NCBI RefSeq assembly: GCF_042885655.1
Contig: NZ_JBHVRO010000005.1
Span: 62,001 to 126,000 of the forward strand
Reading direction: 5' to 3'
Source: Psychrobacillus sp042885655
GTDB taxonomy: Bacteria; Bacillota; Bacilli; Bacillales_A; Planococcaceae
DNA length: 64,000 nucleotides
The translations under genes and the position numbers were made by a program. Below, in pieces: positions 15,626 to 24,819 of this stretch; the stretch's first letter is position 1; each line of letters begins with the position of its first letter. The notes beneath the pieces are model-generated. The model was not told where the DNA came from. It saw only the letters and a list, made by a program, of their open reading frames with translations, and searched no databases.

Positions 15626-16345
15626 TTATTCAAATTGTATTATAAACTCTTCCAGTACATCCGTGTATATTTTTGGTTGATTTATATGCACTAAGTGCGA
15701 AGCAAATGGAATAATGGCAACATGTACATTTTTATTTAATCTTGGAAGTAAAGTCGCACCAATAGTTTCATTTTGATTCCCTTCTCCCACCATAAAAAGA
15801 ACTGGAAAGTTAAACTCTTTTAGTTCGTTTACATCATCAAACGGATACCATCCTTCATCTCTTCCCTTGTATATAAATTGTTTCCAATCTGATGCATGTA
15901 ATTGATCGAAATAATTAGTCACTTCTTGGCTATTAAGTACATTCGCCTGTGATTCCACATCTTGTTCATGTATCTCCAACCAATTACTTGGTCTCACTGG
16001 CATAATTCCAGAAATAGATAATGTGTTCATTCTCTCTGGATACATTTTGGCAAATTTAATAGCGACTAGTGCACCTAAAGAACAACCTACTAAATGAATG
16101 GTTTTTAGGTTATGATAATTTATTGTTTCCAATAGATCTTTTGCACAATCCTCAAAGAAGTTTTGAATATAATTCGTTTTAGATTGGCCATGTCCTCTTA
16201 AATCTGGTGAAAAAACTTGATAGTTTTTACTGAAATACTCTCTTTGGAATTCGAAATCAGTTAACCCTGTTTGTAAACCAGTATGCAAGAATACAACTGG
16301 TTTTCCCTTACCTAAAATACTTGTATGTAGGATCAAACATTTCAC
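15626..16345 (-). CDS. Alpha/beta-fold hydrolase
   Basis: A 239-residue alpha/beta hydrolase with the oxyanion region VVFLHTG, the DLRGHGQS motif, a nucleophile elbow GCSLGA (Ser about residue 88) and a C-terminal His in FASHLVH. The substrate cannot be predicted. AAGGGG precedes the ATG. It starts six bases after the end of the upstream phosphatase gene, so the two form an operon. Confidence 0.85.
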   Translation of the reverse strand: MKCLILHTSILGKGKPVVFLHTGLQTGLTDFEFQREYFSKNYQVFSPDLRGHGQSKTNYIQNFFEDCAKDLLETINYHNLKTIHLVGCSLGALVAIKFAKMYPERMNTLSISGIMPVRPSNWLEIHEQDVESQANVLNSQEVTNYFDQLHASDWKQFIYKGRDEGWYPFDDVNELKEFNFPVLFMVGEGNQNETIGATLLPRLNKNVHVAIIPFASHLVHINQPKIYTDVLEEFIIQFE

Positions 16346-16351
16346 CCCTTT

Positions 16352-16960
16352 TTAGTTTAAGTGTTCTTGTCTATTCAGAAACCTTATAACTCTCACACTC
16401 TCTTTAATCTCCAATAAATGAATACCTGTATCACCTGTTGCATATGCAAAATCACTAGAATTAGGCTGTCGAAGAAACGCTTTTAATAAATGCGAGATTA
16501 GTCCTCCATGAGAAATAATAGCCACTCTTTCATATTCTTTATAGTCATAAATAATTGTATGAAAAACCCTTTCTGCTCGAAAACGAAGTTCCAATTCTGA
16601 CTCTCCGTCTTCAATTGGTAAATGAACCGGTCTTCCATTCTGGGGTAATGGATATTTAATAGCCGCCTCTTCCCTAGAAAGCCCCGCGAGTACACCATTA
16701 TTTAATTCCATTAAGTCATCCTCTACAATTAATTCACATCCAATGCCTTCTTTTAGTATGGAAGCGGTACTTTTCGCTCTCATTAAAGGGCTAGTTAAAA
16801 TAACGTTTGGCGGAAAATGGGTTGCTACATAATTAGTGAGCAACTTTGCTTGATGCTCCCCAAGCTCTGTTAAAGGAAAATCTGCTCTTCCTTCATGTAC
16901 TCCTAATACATCTGCTTCCGACTGCCCATGTCTAATAATTACTAATTCCAATTGTTTCAC
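16352..16960 (-). CDS. Histidine phosphatase family protein
   Basis: A 202-residue phosphoglycerate-mutase-type phosphatase with the catalytic RHGQS near the N-terminus, TSPLMRAKST with the second conserved Arg, an acidic ELNNG region and the second catalytic His in ISHGG. I took GTG 16960 as the start (GGA nine bases upstream). A TTG at 16990 would add ten residues, so the start is uncertain. It is the first gene of a two-gene unit with the hydrolase. Confidence 0.82.
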   Translation of the reverse strand: MKQLELVIIRHGQSEADVLGVHEGRADFPLTELGEHQAKLLTNYVATHFPPNVILTSPLMRAKSTASILKEGIGCELIVEDDLMELNNGVLAGLSREEAAIKYPLPQNGRPVHLPIEDGESELELRFRAERVFHTIIYDYKEYERVAIISHGGLISHLLKAFLRQPNSSDFAYATGDTGIHLLEIKESVRVIRFLNRQEHLN

Positions 16961-17210
16961 TACAAATCCACATTTATGTTTTTCAGCCAATGATTGTTAA
17001 CGAAAACCTACCTCGCTTATGAAAACCACTACAAATTATACCTAAAATAGAGTAAAAGTTATATAAAAAATCTAAAAATTACAATAATTTAACTTGAATT
17101 GTAATCAAAAAATCTAGTATTTTCTAAAAATATTACAAAACACAAACATTTTTTTAAAAAAATAAATAAATATACGTTTTTTATATATACCAGATATTTT
17201 TTTTGCTCTA

Positions 17211-17243
17211 TAATAGCCAATAAGTTTTCAAAATACGAACATT
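17211..17243 (+). promoter_or_regulatory. Possible promoter -10 and single PurR-like box before guaD
   Basis: TATAAT near 17211 is a good -10, but no clear -35 is seen. AATACGAACATT (about 17232-17243) resembles one half of a PurR PurBox (CGAAC core). Functional sites usually have two inverted boxes, and the second is not convincing. Confidence 0.25.
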
Positions 17244-17255
17244 AAGGTGGAATAT

Positions 17256-18623
17256 ATGAGGAAATATACGCAAATTTTTCAAGGAACTGCTTTTACTAGT
17301 AAATCATCAAAAGAAGTGGAATTCTTACACAACTATCTTTTCTGTATTAATAGCAACGGAATAATTGAGAAAGTAGTTGCTCCAGATGATACAGACTATC
17401 AAGACTTGCTAGATGCTTATCAAGGAAAAGAAAATTTTCATCGTTTAACTGATGGTCAATATTTTTTACCAGGTTTTGTCGATTTGCATGTTCATGCTCC
17501 GCAATGGGCGCAATCCGGAACAGCATTAGATATTCCACTTAATGACTGGCTAAATACTTATACTTTCCCGCTAGAATCTAAGTTTTCAGATTTAGTTTTC
17601 GCAAAAAATGTTTATGAAGATGTAGTAAGTACCATGCTCGCAAATGGAACAACGACTGCACTTTATTTTGCAACTGTTCATAAAGAAGCAAGTTTGTTAC
17701 TAGCTAAAATATGTGCAGAAAAAGGCCAACGCGGTCTAGTTGGGAAGGTTGTGATGGATGATCCAGAACAAAACCCATCATTTTATCGAGATGCGGATAC
17801 GCAAACTGCATTGGTTGATACGGAAGAATTTATTTTAGCTGTTAAAGAATTAGCAAAAACAACTAAGCAAGGGGTATACCCAGTTGTCACACCTCGCTTT
17901 ATTCCAAGCTGTACCGACGATGCTTTAAAAGGTTTAGGTGAACTCGCTGCTAAATATGATACTTATGTTCAATCGCACTGTAGCGAAAGTGACTGGGCTC
18001 ATGGTTACGTTAAAGAGCGGTTTCAAAAGAACGATGCCTTTGCACTGAATGGTTTTGGACTATTAAGCGATAAGTCTATAATGGCACATTGTAATTTTCT
18101 AGATGAAGAGGATGCAAATCTATTTGTCGAAACGGGGACTGCCATTGCTCATTGTCCAATTTCTAATGCTTACTTTGCCAATAGCGTTATCCCTATTGCT
18201 CATCTACATTCAAAAGGTGTGGAGATTGGTTTAGGATCAGATATTTCAGGTGGCTTTTCACCGAGTCTTTTCGATAATGCTAGACAAGCTGTTATGTCCT
18301 CAAGAATGTTAGAAGATGGGGTGAACCCATCTCTTCCAGCAAATGAGCGAGGCGTTCTAGCTTCACGCATCACGATAAATGAAGCATTCTACTTTGCAAC
18401 TGCTGGCGGCGGTCAAAGTTTAAGCTTACCAATTGGACGTTTAGCAAAAAATTACACTTGGGATGTTCAAGTAATTGATACCAAAATAACATCTGCAAAA
18501 CTACCCATTTTTAATGACAAGGAAGATTTAAATGATGTTTTCCAAAAAATAATGTATCTTGTTCGACCTGAGAATATTCGTGAAGTGTGGGTTCAAGGAG
18601 AAAAAGTTCATTCAAGATTGTAA
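17256..18623 (+). CDS. guaD: Guanine deaminase
   Basis: A 455-residue amidohydrolase that converts guanine to xanthine and ammonia. The metal ligands are HVHAPQW (HxH), the HCSES segment, the HCPISN segment and the Asp in GSDISGG. The length matches the large, E. coli-type zinc enzyme, not the small CDA-fold GuaD of B. subtilis. ATG 17256 follows AAGGTGG with five bases; the GTG three codons upstream lies inside the ribosome site. A nucleobase permease gene follows at 34 bp, so the pair is a guanine salvage/catabolism unit. Confidence 0.93.
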   Translation: MRKYTQIFQGTAFTSKSSKEVEFLHNYLFCINSNGIIEKVVAPDDTDYQDLLDAYQGKENFHRLTDGQYFLPGFVDLHVHAPQWAQSGTALDIPLNDWLNTYTFPLESKFSDLVFAKNVYEDVVSTMLANGTTTALYFATVHKEASLLLAKICAEKGQRGLVGKVVMDDPEQNPSFYRDADTQTALVDTEEFILAVKELAKTTKQGVYPVVTPRFIPSCTDDALKGLGELAAKYDTYVQSHCSESDWAHGYVKERFQKNDAFALNGFGLLSDKSIMAHCNFLDEEDANLFVETGTAIAHCPISNAYFANSVIPIAHLHSKGVEIGLGSDISGGFSPSLFDNARQAVMSSRMLEDGVNPSLPANERGVLASRITINEAFYFATAGGGQSLSLPIGRLAKNYTWDVQVIDTKITSAKLPIFNDKEDLNDVFQKIMYLVRPENIREVWVQGEKVHSRL

Positions 18624-18657
18624 TACAAAAATAAAAACTTCGAGGTGTTCATATACA

Positions 18658-20004
18658 ATGGAAATGCCAACACATAAGCTTACTAACAATAACAACAACC
18701 GCCTAACAGTTGGGCCAGATGAAAAAGTTTCTCTAGGTCAATCTCTTTTACTCGGATTACAACATGTCCTTGCAATGGACGTTTACGTTGTCCCTTTTAT
18801 CATAGCAATGCTAATCTCCTTACAAGCTGGACAATCAACTGCACTAATTCAATCTACTTTTATCGCTGCTGGAATCGCAACAATTGTACAAACATATTTC
18901 TGTATGAAGTTACCTGTTGCTCAAGGTCCTTCTTTTATTCCTATTGGTGCAATCGTAGGAATTTATGCAGCTAGTGGAGGTGGTACAAATGGTTGGGGTA
19001 CTGTTTTAGGTGCTAGTTTAATAGCTTCTGTTTTAATAATCATTTTGGGCTTTACTGGCATTTTCAATAAACTGATAACATCTTTTGTTCCTACAATCGT
19101 TGGTGGTACGATTATTTTCGTAGTCGGTCTTTCTTTAATGCCTGTTGCATTAAATGACAATATTTACAATGCCGCTGGTGCTACTGTTGCACAAAATATA
19201 TGTTTGGCTCTTATTTCAGGAGCTGCGCTCATTTTATGTGTAATGTTAGGGTCTTTGTTCGGAAAGAAGGGTCGAGTTTTCCGTATTGCTTCTGTCATTA
19301 TCTCACTTATCGCTGGTTGTATAGCCGCAAGTTTTATGGGAGTACTGAATTTATCTGCTGTTGGAGAGGCAAAATGGTTTAGCTTGCCACAAATCCCTTT
19401 TGTCGATTTTACTTTTTCTTTTAACCCCTCTGCAATTATTACGATGGTTGTTATATATGTTGTTCTAATGGCAGAAACAACTGGTACATGGTTCGCTGTA
19501 AGTAATGTAATTGATAAACCGTTAACGGAAAAAAATATCAACCGAGGCGTTATTGGTGAAGGCATTGGGTGTTTGGTCGCTTCCTTATTGGGGACAACTC
19601 CTGTTACTGGTTACTCAACTAATGCTGGGATTATTTCCATAACTGGTGTTGCTAGTCGTCGTGTTTTTATCGCTGCCGGTGCATGGTTTGTATTATTTGG
19701 TTTTTCAAGTAAATTATCTGCTTTAATCTCTGCAGTTCCCTCCGCTGTTATTGGTGGTGTTTTCGTAATCGTTTGTGGTGTGATTGCGATTAGCGGTCTG
19801 AAAGTAATGAAAAACGAAAAAATAGGCGAAAAAGAAATGTATGTCATCGCAGTACCAATGATTTTAACATTAGCTTTAACATTAATACCCAAAGATTTTC
19901 TATACTCGTTACCAACCGTGTTACAATATTTATTCAATTCACCTGTAGCAACAGCTGCTATAGCAGCAATCCTATTGAATAGACTATTACCAAATACGAA
20001 ATAA
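18658..20004 (+). CDS. NCS2-family nucleobase permease
   Basis: A 448-residue membrane transporter of the nucleobase:cation symporter-2 family (xanthine/uracil/urate type), with about 12-14 hydrophobic segments. LGLQHVLAMD, AQGPSFIPIGAI and the GYSTNAGIISITGVASR-type signature are visible. I chose ATG 18658 because GAGGTG lies ten bases before it. Coupling to guanine deaminase suggests guanine or xanthine as substrate; this is inference. Confidence 0.9.
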   Translation: MEMPTHKLTNNNNNRLTVGPDEKVSLGQSLLLGLQHVLAMDVYVVPFIIAMLISLQAGQSTALIQSTFIAAGIATIVQTYFCMKLPVAQGPSFIPIGAIVGIYAASGGGTNGWGTVLGASLIASVLIIILGFTGIFNKLITSFVPTIVGGTIIFVVGLSLMPVALNDNIYNAAGATVAQNICLALISGAALILCVMLGSLFGKKGRVFRIASVIISLIAGCIAASFMGVLNLSAVGEAKWFSLPQIPFVDFTFSFNPSAIITMVVIYVVLMAETTGTWFAVSNVIDKPLTEKNINRGVIGEGIGCLVASLLGTTPVTGYSTNAGIISITGVASRRVFIAAGAWFVLFGFSSKLSALISAVPSAVIGGVFVIVCGVIAISGLKVMKNEKIGEKEMYVIAVPMILTLALTLIPKDFLYSLPTVLQYLFNSPVATAAIAAILLNRLLPNTK

Positions 20005-20041
20005 TTTTTGGTGCGAAAGAAGCGTTAACTACAATGCAGAA

Positions 20042-20079
20042 CATACAGTCATTGAACATCATGTTGCAATGACTGTATG
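20042..20079 (+). repeat. Intergenic hairpin after the permease gene
   Basis: CATACAGTCATTG pairs perfectly with CAATGACTGTATG. There is no U-run, so termination is doubtful. It lies 38 bp after the permease stop. Confidence 0.6.
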
Positions 20080-20124
20080 ACCTGTCTTGGGTGCCACTTC
20101 GACAAGTATCCAATTTTATGTGCC

Positions 20125-20202
20125 GATCATCCGATAATCACCCTAGATCATCCGATTATGCACTCTGATCATCCGATTGTCACCCTCTGATCATCCGATT
20201 CC
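20125..20202. repeat. 21-bp periodic array, unit GATCATCCGATT
   Basis: Four units start at 20125, 20146, 20167 and 20189 (periods 21, 21, 22). Each begins GATCATCCGAT, followed by a looser TCACCCT-like tail. It lies between the convergent permease and yqhG genes. No flanking cas genes or spacer/repeat pattern exist. Confidence 0.85.
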
Positions 20203-20286
20203 CTTATTTTTTCTTTTGACCCTAGATTAGGCGAGCTCGACAATGCAGCGTAGTAAATTTTCTTACCTAAATAGAAGGACCCCATC

Positions 20287-21066
20287 CTATCTCTTATAAA
20301 ATAATCCACCGTTAATAATTTCAAGCTTAATTTTCGGTTTGTATTGTTCTTCTAATGCCATTTTCTCCAACTCATAACATTCTGGCTTATTTTCAATACC
20401 TTCATAGAAGTACTCTAGTACTTCCAAATCCTTTTTCCATCTACTTTTTGCCTCTTCAGCCCAAGAATGATCATCTTTTTGTATGATATTTTCAATCACC
20501 TCATCTAATCGCTCTAATCCGCGGACTGGCTTAATAATAAACGGTAATTGAAATGCATCTCCGGTCATAATTGCATCCAACTCCACTTGACTTAATGATT
20601 CATGGAATCCATCTATAATTTCCCCTCTTATTAAATTTATCCCTAAAGAATAAACCATTTCTTTCGTTTGGTCGCTATAATACGAAACTTTGTAATTCAC
20701 CCCTAGCCAAGGGGTTAAAATAACATTAGTCTCAAGCTCTCCTATCTTCTCAAACATTTGGACAAAGGAACCTAATTCTTTAGTCACCAAAAACAGTTGA
20801 CTAAGACGAGGGGAACCAAAGTGCACGACTTCCCCCTTAATATCATCCTTCATTTTATTTTGATCAGTGATTAAAGTTAATTGAGCTGGGCTAGGAACGC
20901 CATTTGTACTTTCTAAGTACTGCCAATAATAAGGACGATTCATAATTTTTTTATCCATATCAATTGTTAGTTGGATGGTCATGTAGTTCTCATTATTGTT
21001 TAAAATATGGCAATTATTTTCCTCAAAGAATTTTTGTAAATAGCCGTGAACTTGTTGTGGGTACAT
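20287..21066 (-). CDS. yqhG: YqhG-family protein
   Basis: A 259-residue protein of unknown function, closely recalling B. subtilis YqhG. QVHGYLQKFFEENNC, the MDKKIMNRPYYWQYL region and LTLITDQ are recognisable. It partners the helicase yqhH 11 bp upstream, as in B. subtilis. I chose ATG 21066 because GAGGAGG ends six bases ahead; the TTG at 21081 overlaps that ribosome site. Confidence 0.88.
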   Translation of the reverse strand: MYPQQVHGYLQKFFEENNCHILNNNENYMTIQLTIDMDKKIMNRPYYWQYLESTNGVPSPAQLTLITDQNKMKDDIKGEVVHFGSPRLSQLFLVTKELGSFVQMFEKIGELETNVILTPWLGVNYKVSYYSDQTKEMVYSLGINLIRGEIIDGFHESLSQVELDAIMTGDAFQLPFIIKPVRGLERLDEVIENIIQKDDHSWAEEAKSRWKKDLEVLEYFYEGIENKPECYELEKMALEEQYKPKIKLEIINGGLFYKR

Positions 21067-21077
21067 GTTTATCCTCC

Positions 21078-22610
21078 TCAAATAGTTTTTTTGAATGCTG
21101 ATAAAATATCATCTAACTCACCCACTACTTTTTCAAAAACATCAATTTTAACGTAAAGCAAATCCAATATGTCTTTTTCAATTGTGTTATCAATTGCTAA
21201 ATTGTATATATGAACGTCATGCTCTTGACCTAAACGGTGTACACGTCCAATACGTTGTTCTAACTTCATTGGATTCCAAGGTAAATCATAGTTTATAACA
21301 TGGTGACAAAATTGAAGGTTAATCCCTTCCCCTCCTGCTTCAGTTGCAATTAGTACTTGGGCACGTTCTTTAAATAGATACTTCATCCAATCTCGCTTAT
21401 TTTTGTTAAATTGTCCATTAAAAAGAACATTTGAAATTCCTTTTGAATTTAAGTACCACTGTAAATAAGCTTGACTGGCTTTATATTCAGTGAAAATAAT
21501 GACTTTATCATTTGCATGAGAAATAATTTCAAATACTTTTTCCGCTTTCGAATTTATTTCCAGTGCCATCAACTTTTGAATAATCCCTTCTACGTATTCA
21601 ATTTCATTAGGCTCAACACAGTTTTGTCGCATTTTGTTTAAAGTCAAATATGTGGCTTCTTTACTGCTACACATTTCCTTTTGCAGCGTAATCATGGAGA
21701 AGGCGCCTGAAAAAATGGATGAAACATTTTTTAGATTTAATATTAGATCATAAACTTCTCTTTCTTTTTCAGTAAATTCTATTGGAATAATTTGAACACG
21801 ACGATTTGTCCATTCAACTTCCGTGTCCTGCCTTCTATTTCGTACCATGACTTGATTAACCAATTCTTTCAAATAATCATCATGCTCTAAGTTGTGTTTA
21901 CTTGCAGAGAAAGAGGATTGGAACGTCTCATAATTACCTAGATGCCCTGGTTTTAACAAGGATATGAGATAAAATAGCTCGAATACATCGTTTTGAATCG
22001 GAGTAGCAGTTAACAACAAACAAAACTTCTTCTTCAAGCTTTGAACAAACTCGTAAATTTTTGTTTTATGATTTTTTAGTTTATGTGCTTCATCGATAAT
22101 AATCATGTCGTATTCCTGTGCATAAATGAGTTCCTTATGTGGGCTTTTTTTAGCCGTATCCATGCTCATGACAACTATATCGTAATAATCTATTGGAGTA
22201 TTTTTTTTATAAGGAATCGCAGGAATGTAAAATTTATAATTCATTTCTTCTACCCATTGATTGATAAGTGAAGCAGGGGCTAATATTAACGCTTTTTTTA
22301 CAAGTCCACGAATGAGGTATTCCTTCAATATCAAACCAGCTTCAATGGTTTTACCAAGACCAACTTCGTCTGCAAGAATTGCTTTTCCGTTCATCCTTTC
22401 AATTACCGTTTCAGCCGCTTCCAATTGATGGACTAGAGGAGTTAAATTGGGTAAATATTTCGGAGATTGAAGACCTGTGAAGTTTGTAACCAAGTTAGTT
22501 TTCATCACATCGTAGCTCATATTGTATAATGTCCAATTTTGCCAAGGTTCCAGATTTTCCAGTCTTTTTATGAATCCCTCTTTCCACTCAGTCGACTTTT
22601 CAATTATCAT
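21078..22610 (-). CDS. yqhH: SNF2-family DEAD/DEAH-box helicase YqhH
   Basis: A 510-residue SNF2/RapA-like ATPase. Walker A is in ADEVGLGKTIEAG, the Walker B is DEAH (IIIDEAHKLKN), motif III is LTATPIQND, and motif VI is QRIGRVHRLGQ. The start is placed at ATG 22610, six bases after GAGGTG; an in-frame GTG three codons earlier is inside that site. It is the upstream partner of yqhG. The gcvT gene that neighbours this pair in B. subtilis is not within the window. Confidence 0.92.
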   Translation of the reverse strand: MIIEKSTEWKEGFIKRLENLEPWQNWTLYNMSYDVMKTNLVTNFTGLQSPKYLPNLTPLVHQLEAAETVIERMNGKAILADEVGLGKTIEAGLILKEYLIRGLVKKALILAPASLINQWVEEMNYKFYIPAIPYKKNTPIDYYDIVVMSMDTAKKSPHKELIYAQEYDMIIIDEAHKLKNHKTKIYEFVQSLKKKFCLLLTATPIQNDVFELFYLISLLKPGHLGNYETFQSSFSASKHNLEHDDYLKELVNQVMVRNRRQDTEVEWTNRRVQIIPIEFTEKEREVYDLILNLKNVSSIFSGAFSMITLQKEMCSSKEATYLTLNKMRQNCVEPNEIEYVEGIIQKLMALEINSKAEKVFEIISHANDKVIIFTEYKASQAYLQWYLNSKGISNVLFNGQFNKNKRDWMKYLFKERAQVLIATEAGGEGINLQFCHHVINYDLPWNPMKLEQRIGRVHRLGQEHDVHIYNLAIDNTIEKDILDLLYVKIDVFEKVVGELDDILSAFKKTI

Positions 22611-22844
22611 AACTTTCACCTCATGCCACTTTCTTTTTCTTAGTTTGTCCAGAAATAAACTCGCTATGATTATTTAATAAAAGAAAGGTATATTACTACA
22701 TCCTCCAAAGTGCTTTAGACGAGACATTTGCTCTTGCGTTTACTCCTTGCAGAAAAACATTGGCTACTTCTTACCGGTAGGTTTTTGAGGATTAGGACTG
22801 TTGATAGAGGCGGAAATCAATTCTCTTTATGGTAATTACGTCAT

Positions 22845-22875
22845 GAAAAAATACCATCAACACTAGGTTGATGGC
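22845..22875 (-). terminator. Terminator of tlp
   Basis: On the minus strand CCATCAAC pairs with GTTGATGG and is followed by a T-run. It lies 35 bp after the tlp stop. The remaining 22620-22845 gap contains only vague repeat fragments. Confidence 0.8.
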
Positions 22876-22909
22876 ATAAATTATTCTTTCTAAATCTTTT
22901 CAAAGTATA

Positions 22910-23152
22910 TTAATGATCGCCAGAATAGCCATTTTTGCGTGCTGCAGCTTCATCTAAAATTTCTTGTCTAAAACCTTCCAGACTCTTTTTACGACGTTCA
23001 TTTTTTTGTCTCAGTACTTCTTTTTCATCACCATCCAGGAAAGCCATGGTTTCTTCAGCGGCTTCCATGTTTCCAATTGTATTTTTCGCCATCTCTTGTA
23101 ACTTTTCAACATTATCTGATCGATCATCCGGTTTTGGGTTGTTTCGTGGCAC
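22910..23152 (-). CDS. tlp: Small acid-soluble spore protein Tlp
   Basis: An 80-residue hydrophilic protein with the characteristic Tlp sequence (KPDDRSDNVEKLQEMAKNTI, NMEAAEE, ARKNGY at the C-terminus). In B. subtilis it is a forespore-specific minor SASP made under sigma-G. Translation starts at GTG behind AAGGAGG. It is monocistronic, divergent from the next gene. I could not identify a convincing sigma-G promoter. Confidence 0.93.
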   Translation of the reverse strand: MPRNNPKPDDRSDNVEKLQEMAKNTIGNMEAAEETMAFLDGDEKEVLRQKNERRKKSLEGFRQEILDEAAARKNGYSGDH

Positions 23153-23313
23153 TTTTATTCCTCCTTCTTTTTAATAAGGTCGCACAAAATATAGCGTCCC
23201 CAATCTAATTAAAACTATCCTTTTCTGGAGAATAAAAAAAATAACATGTAATAAACGTACCAAAATAGGACAACCTAAATGAGGAAAAAAAAAAGAAAAA
23301 AGGCGGTAATGAC

Positions 23314-23961
23314 ATGACCTTGGAATGGTTTAACAGGGTAACGGGAGAGCTACAGGATAATTTGGAATCCATTTGTGAAAAGTATGACCAAGTTGGCCAT
23401 ATGAATATCAATCGTGGGTCAAAACATCCGCGAATAGAATTTTTTGTCGGTACCGAAGAAGATGAAAGAGATTACTTTTGCACACTTCTATTTGACCCAT
23501 ATAATGAAGAGTTTTATGTTGAAAGCTTCGATGTGACTCTCCAACAGCCTACAAGAATTATTTTGGAGGATATTACCGATGTAGTCGAAGCTGTTCATGA
23601 AATGTTTCATGAATTTATGGATGATATGGATGAAGTATTTTATGTAGATGAAAATAGCAATGAATATGAAGTTCTTGATGAAGAAGTCACGCTTGAAGAA
23701 ATAGATGTTGAATGGGAAACCCCTGAGGTTACAGCTTTTCACATAGAAGATAAGATAGAGGTGACCTATCAATTTGGAATAGATAGTGCAAACGGAGATG
23801 GAGTTCTCCGAAGGGTCAACCGAATTTTGGTAGAAGATACGGAACTTATTGAAGATGAAAGTACTTTTTCATTTAAAAAAGAAGAGGTTAATACAATTAT
23901 TGCGATGATTGCGAGCCATGTAGATAATTTGATTGGATATGATGAAATTATAAACGATTAA
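23314..23961 (+). CDS. Hypothetical acidic protein
   Basis: A 215-residue strongly acidic soluble protein with no signal peptide and no domain I recognise. The central region (FMDDMDEVFYVDENSNEYEV and onward) is especially Asp/Glu-rich. The ATG follows AAAGGCGG. It is monocistronic, bounded by the divergent tlp and a terminator. The function is unknown. Confidence 0.75.
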   Translation: MTLEWFNRVTGELQDNLESICEKYDQVGHMNINRGSKHPRIEFFVGTEEDERDYFCTLLFDPYNEEFYVESFDVTLQQPTRIILEDITDVVEAVHEMFHEFMDDMDEVFYVDENSNEYEVLDEEVTLEEIDVEWETPEVTAFHIEDKIEVTYQFGIDSANGDGVLRRVNRILVEDTELIEDESTFSFKKEEVNTIIAMIASHVDNLIGYDEIIND

Positions 23962-24042
23962 TATATCAGTTAATAACTTTTGTACAAAGGTATAATTCAA
24001 CGAGTAGTTACTTGCAAAAAAACTAATTTAGAGTTTTATCAG

Positions 24043-24074
24043 TACCTCCAATAGAATTGGAGGTATATTTTTTA
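24043..24074 (+). terminator. Terminator after the acidic protein gene
   Basis: ACCTCCAAT pairs with ATTGGAGGT and is followed by six Ts. Confidence 0.88.
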
Positions 24075-24147
24075 GGTTAAGACTGCAGTTAATTAGATAA
24101 TGAAATATTTTGTGTTTATTCTTTTAATACTATTTTTTAAAAAAGTA

Positions 24148-24177
24148 TTGCCTTTTTTATGCAAAACGTTTTATAAT
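24148..24177 (+). promoter_or_regulatory. Sigma-A promoter of the tRNA cluster
   Basis: TTGCCT (24148-24153), an 18-bp spacer and a perfect TATAAT (24172-24177) lie 41 bp upstream of the first tRNA. Confidence 0.75.
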
Positions 24178-24218
24178 ATATCTTGTCGCTAATAATTAGT
24201 TATTAGCTAAACAATATT

Positions 24219-24311
24219 GGAGGAATACCCAAGTCTGGCTGAAGGGATCGGTCTTGAAAACCGACAGGCGGGTCATACCGCGCGGGGGTTCGAATCCCTC
24301 TTCCTCCTCCA
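24219..24311 (+). tRNA. tRNA-Ser(UGA)
   Basis: Acceptor GGAGGAA pairs with TTCCTCC and CCA is encoded. The anticodon loop CTTGAAA gives TGA. A long variable arm (GGCGGGT...CCGCGC) is typical of serine. Confidence 0.95.
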
Positions 24312-24388
24312 TTTTTTAAATTATTTTCGAAAATATAATTTTTTGTTGTTAGTTTATGTTATTATTACTTTACTAAGTATATTATTGT

Positions 24389-24465
<77 letters not shown>

Positions 24466-24468
24466 AAT

Positions 24469-24544
24469 GGTCCCGTGGTGTAGCGGTTAACATGCCTGCC
24501 TGTCACGCAGGAGATCGCCGGTTCGATCCCGGTCGGGACCGCCA
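24469..24544 (+). tRNA. tRNA-Asp(GUC)
   Basis: Stem CCTGC/GCAGG with loop CTGTCAC gives GTC. The acceptor GGTCCCG pairs with CGGGACC and CCA is encoded. It starts four bases after tRNA-fMet. Confidence 0.95.
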
Positions 24545-24615
24545 TTTATTATTTTTTAGATTTAGGATAAGCATGCAGCTGACGAAGAAATGCGCAGCTT
24601 AGCGTAAATCGTAGA

Positions 24616-24691
24616 GGCTCAGTAGCTCAGTCGGTAGAGCAAAGGACTGAAAATCCTTGTGTCGGCGGTTCGATTCCGTCCTGAGCCACCA
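24616..24691 (+). tRNA. tRNA-Phe(GAA)
   Basis: Stem AAGGA/TCCTT with loop CTGAAAA gives GAA. The acceptor GGCTCAG pairs with CTGAGCC and CCA is encoded. Confidence 0.95.
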
Positions 24692-24696
24692 TTCTT

Positions 24697-24767
24697 GCGG
24701 GTGTAGTTTAGTGGTAAAACCTCAGCCTTCCAAGCTGATGATGAGAGTTCGATTCTCTTCACCCGCT
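24697..24767 (+). tRNA. tRNA-Gly(UCC)
   Basis: Stem TCAGC/GCTGA with loop CTTCCAA gives TCC. The acceptor GCGGGTG pairs with CACCCGC. CCA is not encoded. Confidence 0.94.
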
Positions 24768-24776
24768 TACATTATA

Positions 24777-24813
24777 ATTAAGCTTTAGCTCCTTCTATGA
24801 GCTAAAGCTTAAT
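24777..24813. repeat. Perfect 15-bp hairpin inside the tRNA cluster
   Basis: ATTAAGCTTTAGCTC pairs with GAGCTAAAGCTTAAT around a seven-base loop, between tRNA-Gly and tRNA-Ser. It lacks a U-run. It may be a processing signal or a weak internal terminator. Confidence 0.7.
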
Positions 24814-24819
24814 TCATAC

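Noticed and set aside
17000..17250. Purine riboswitch before guaD or punA
   Set aside because: The conserved purine aptamer segments are absent from both leaders (17000-17250 and 27270-27460).
20125..20202. CRISPR array
   Set aside because: Units are only 21 bp with no spacers and no cas genes; the same applies to the arrays at 15311, 55323 and 55496.
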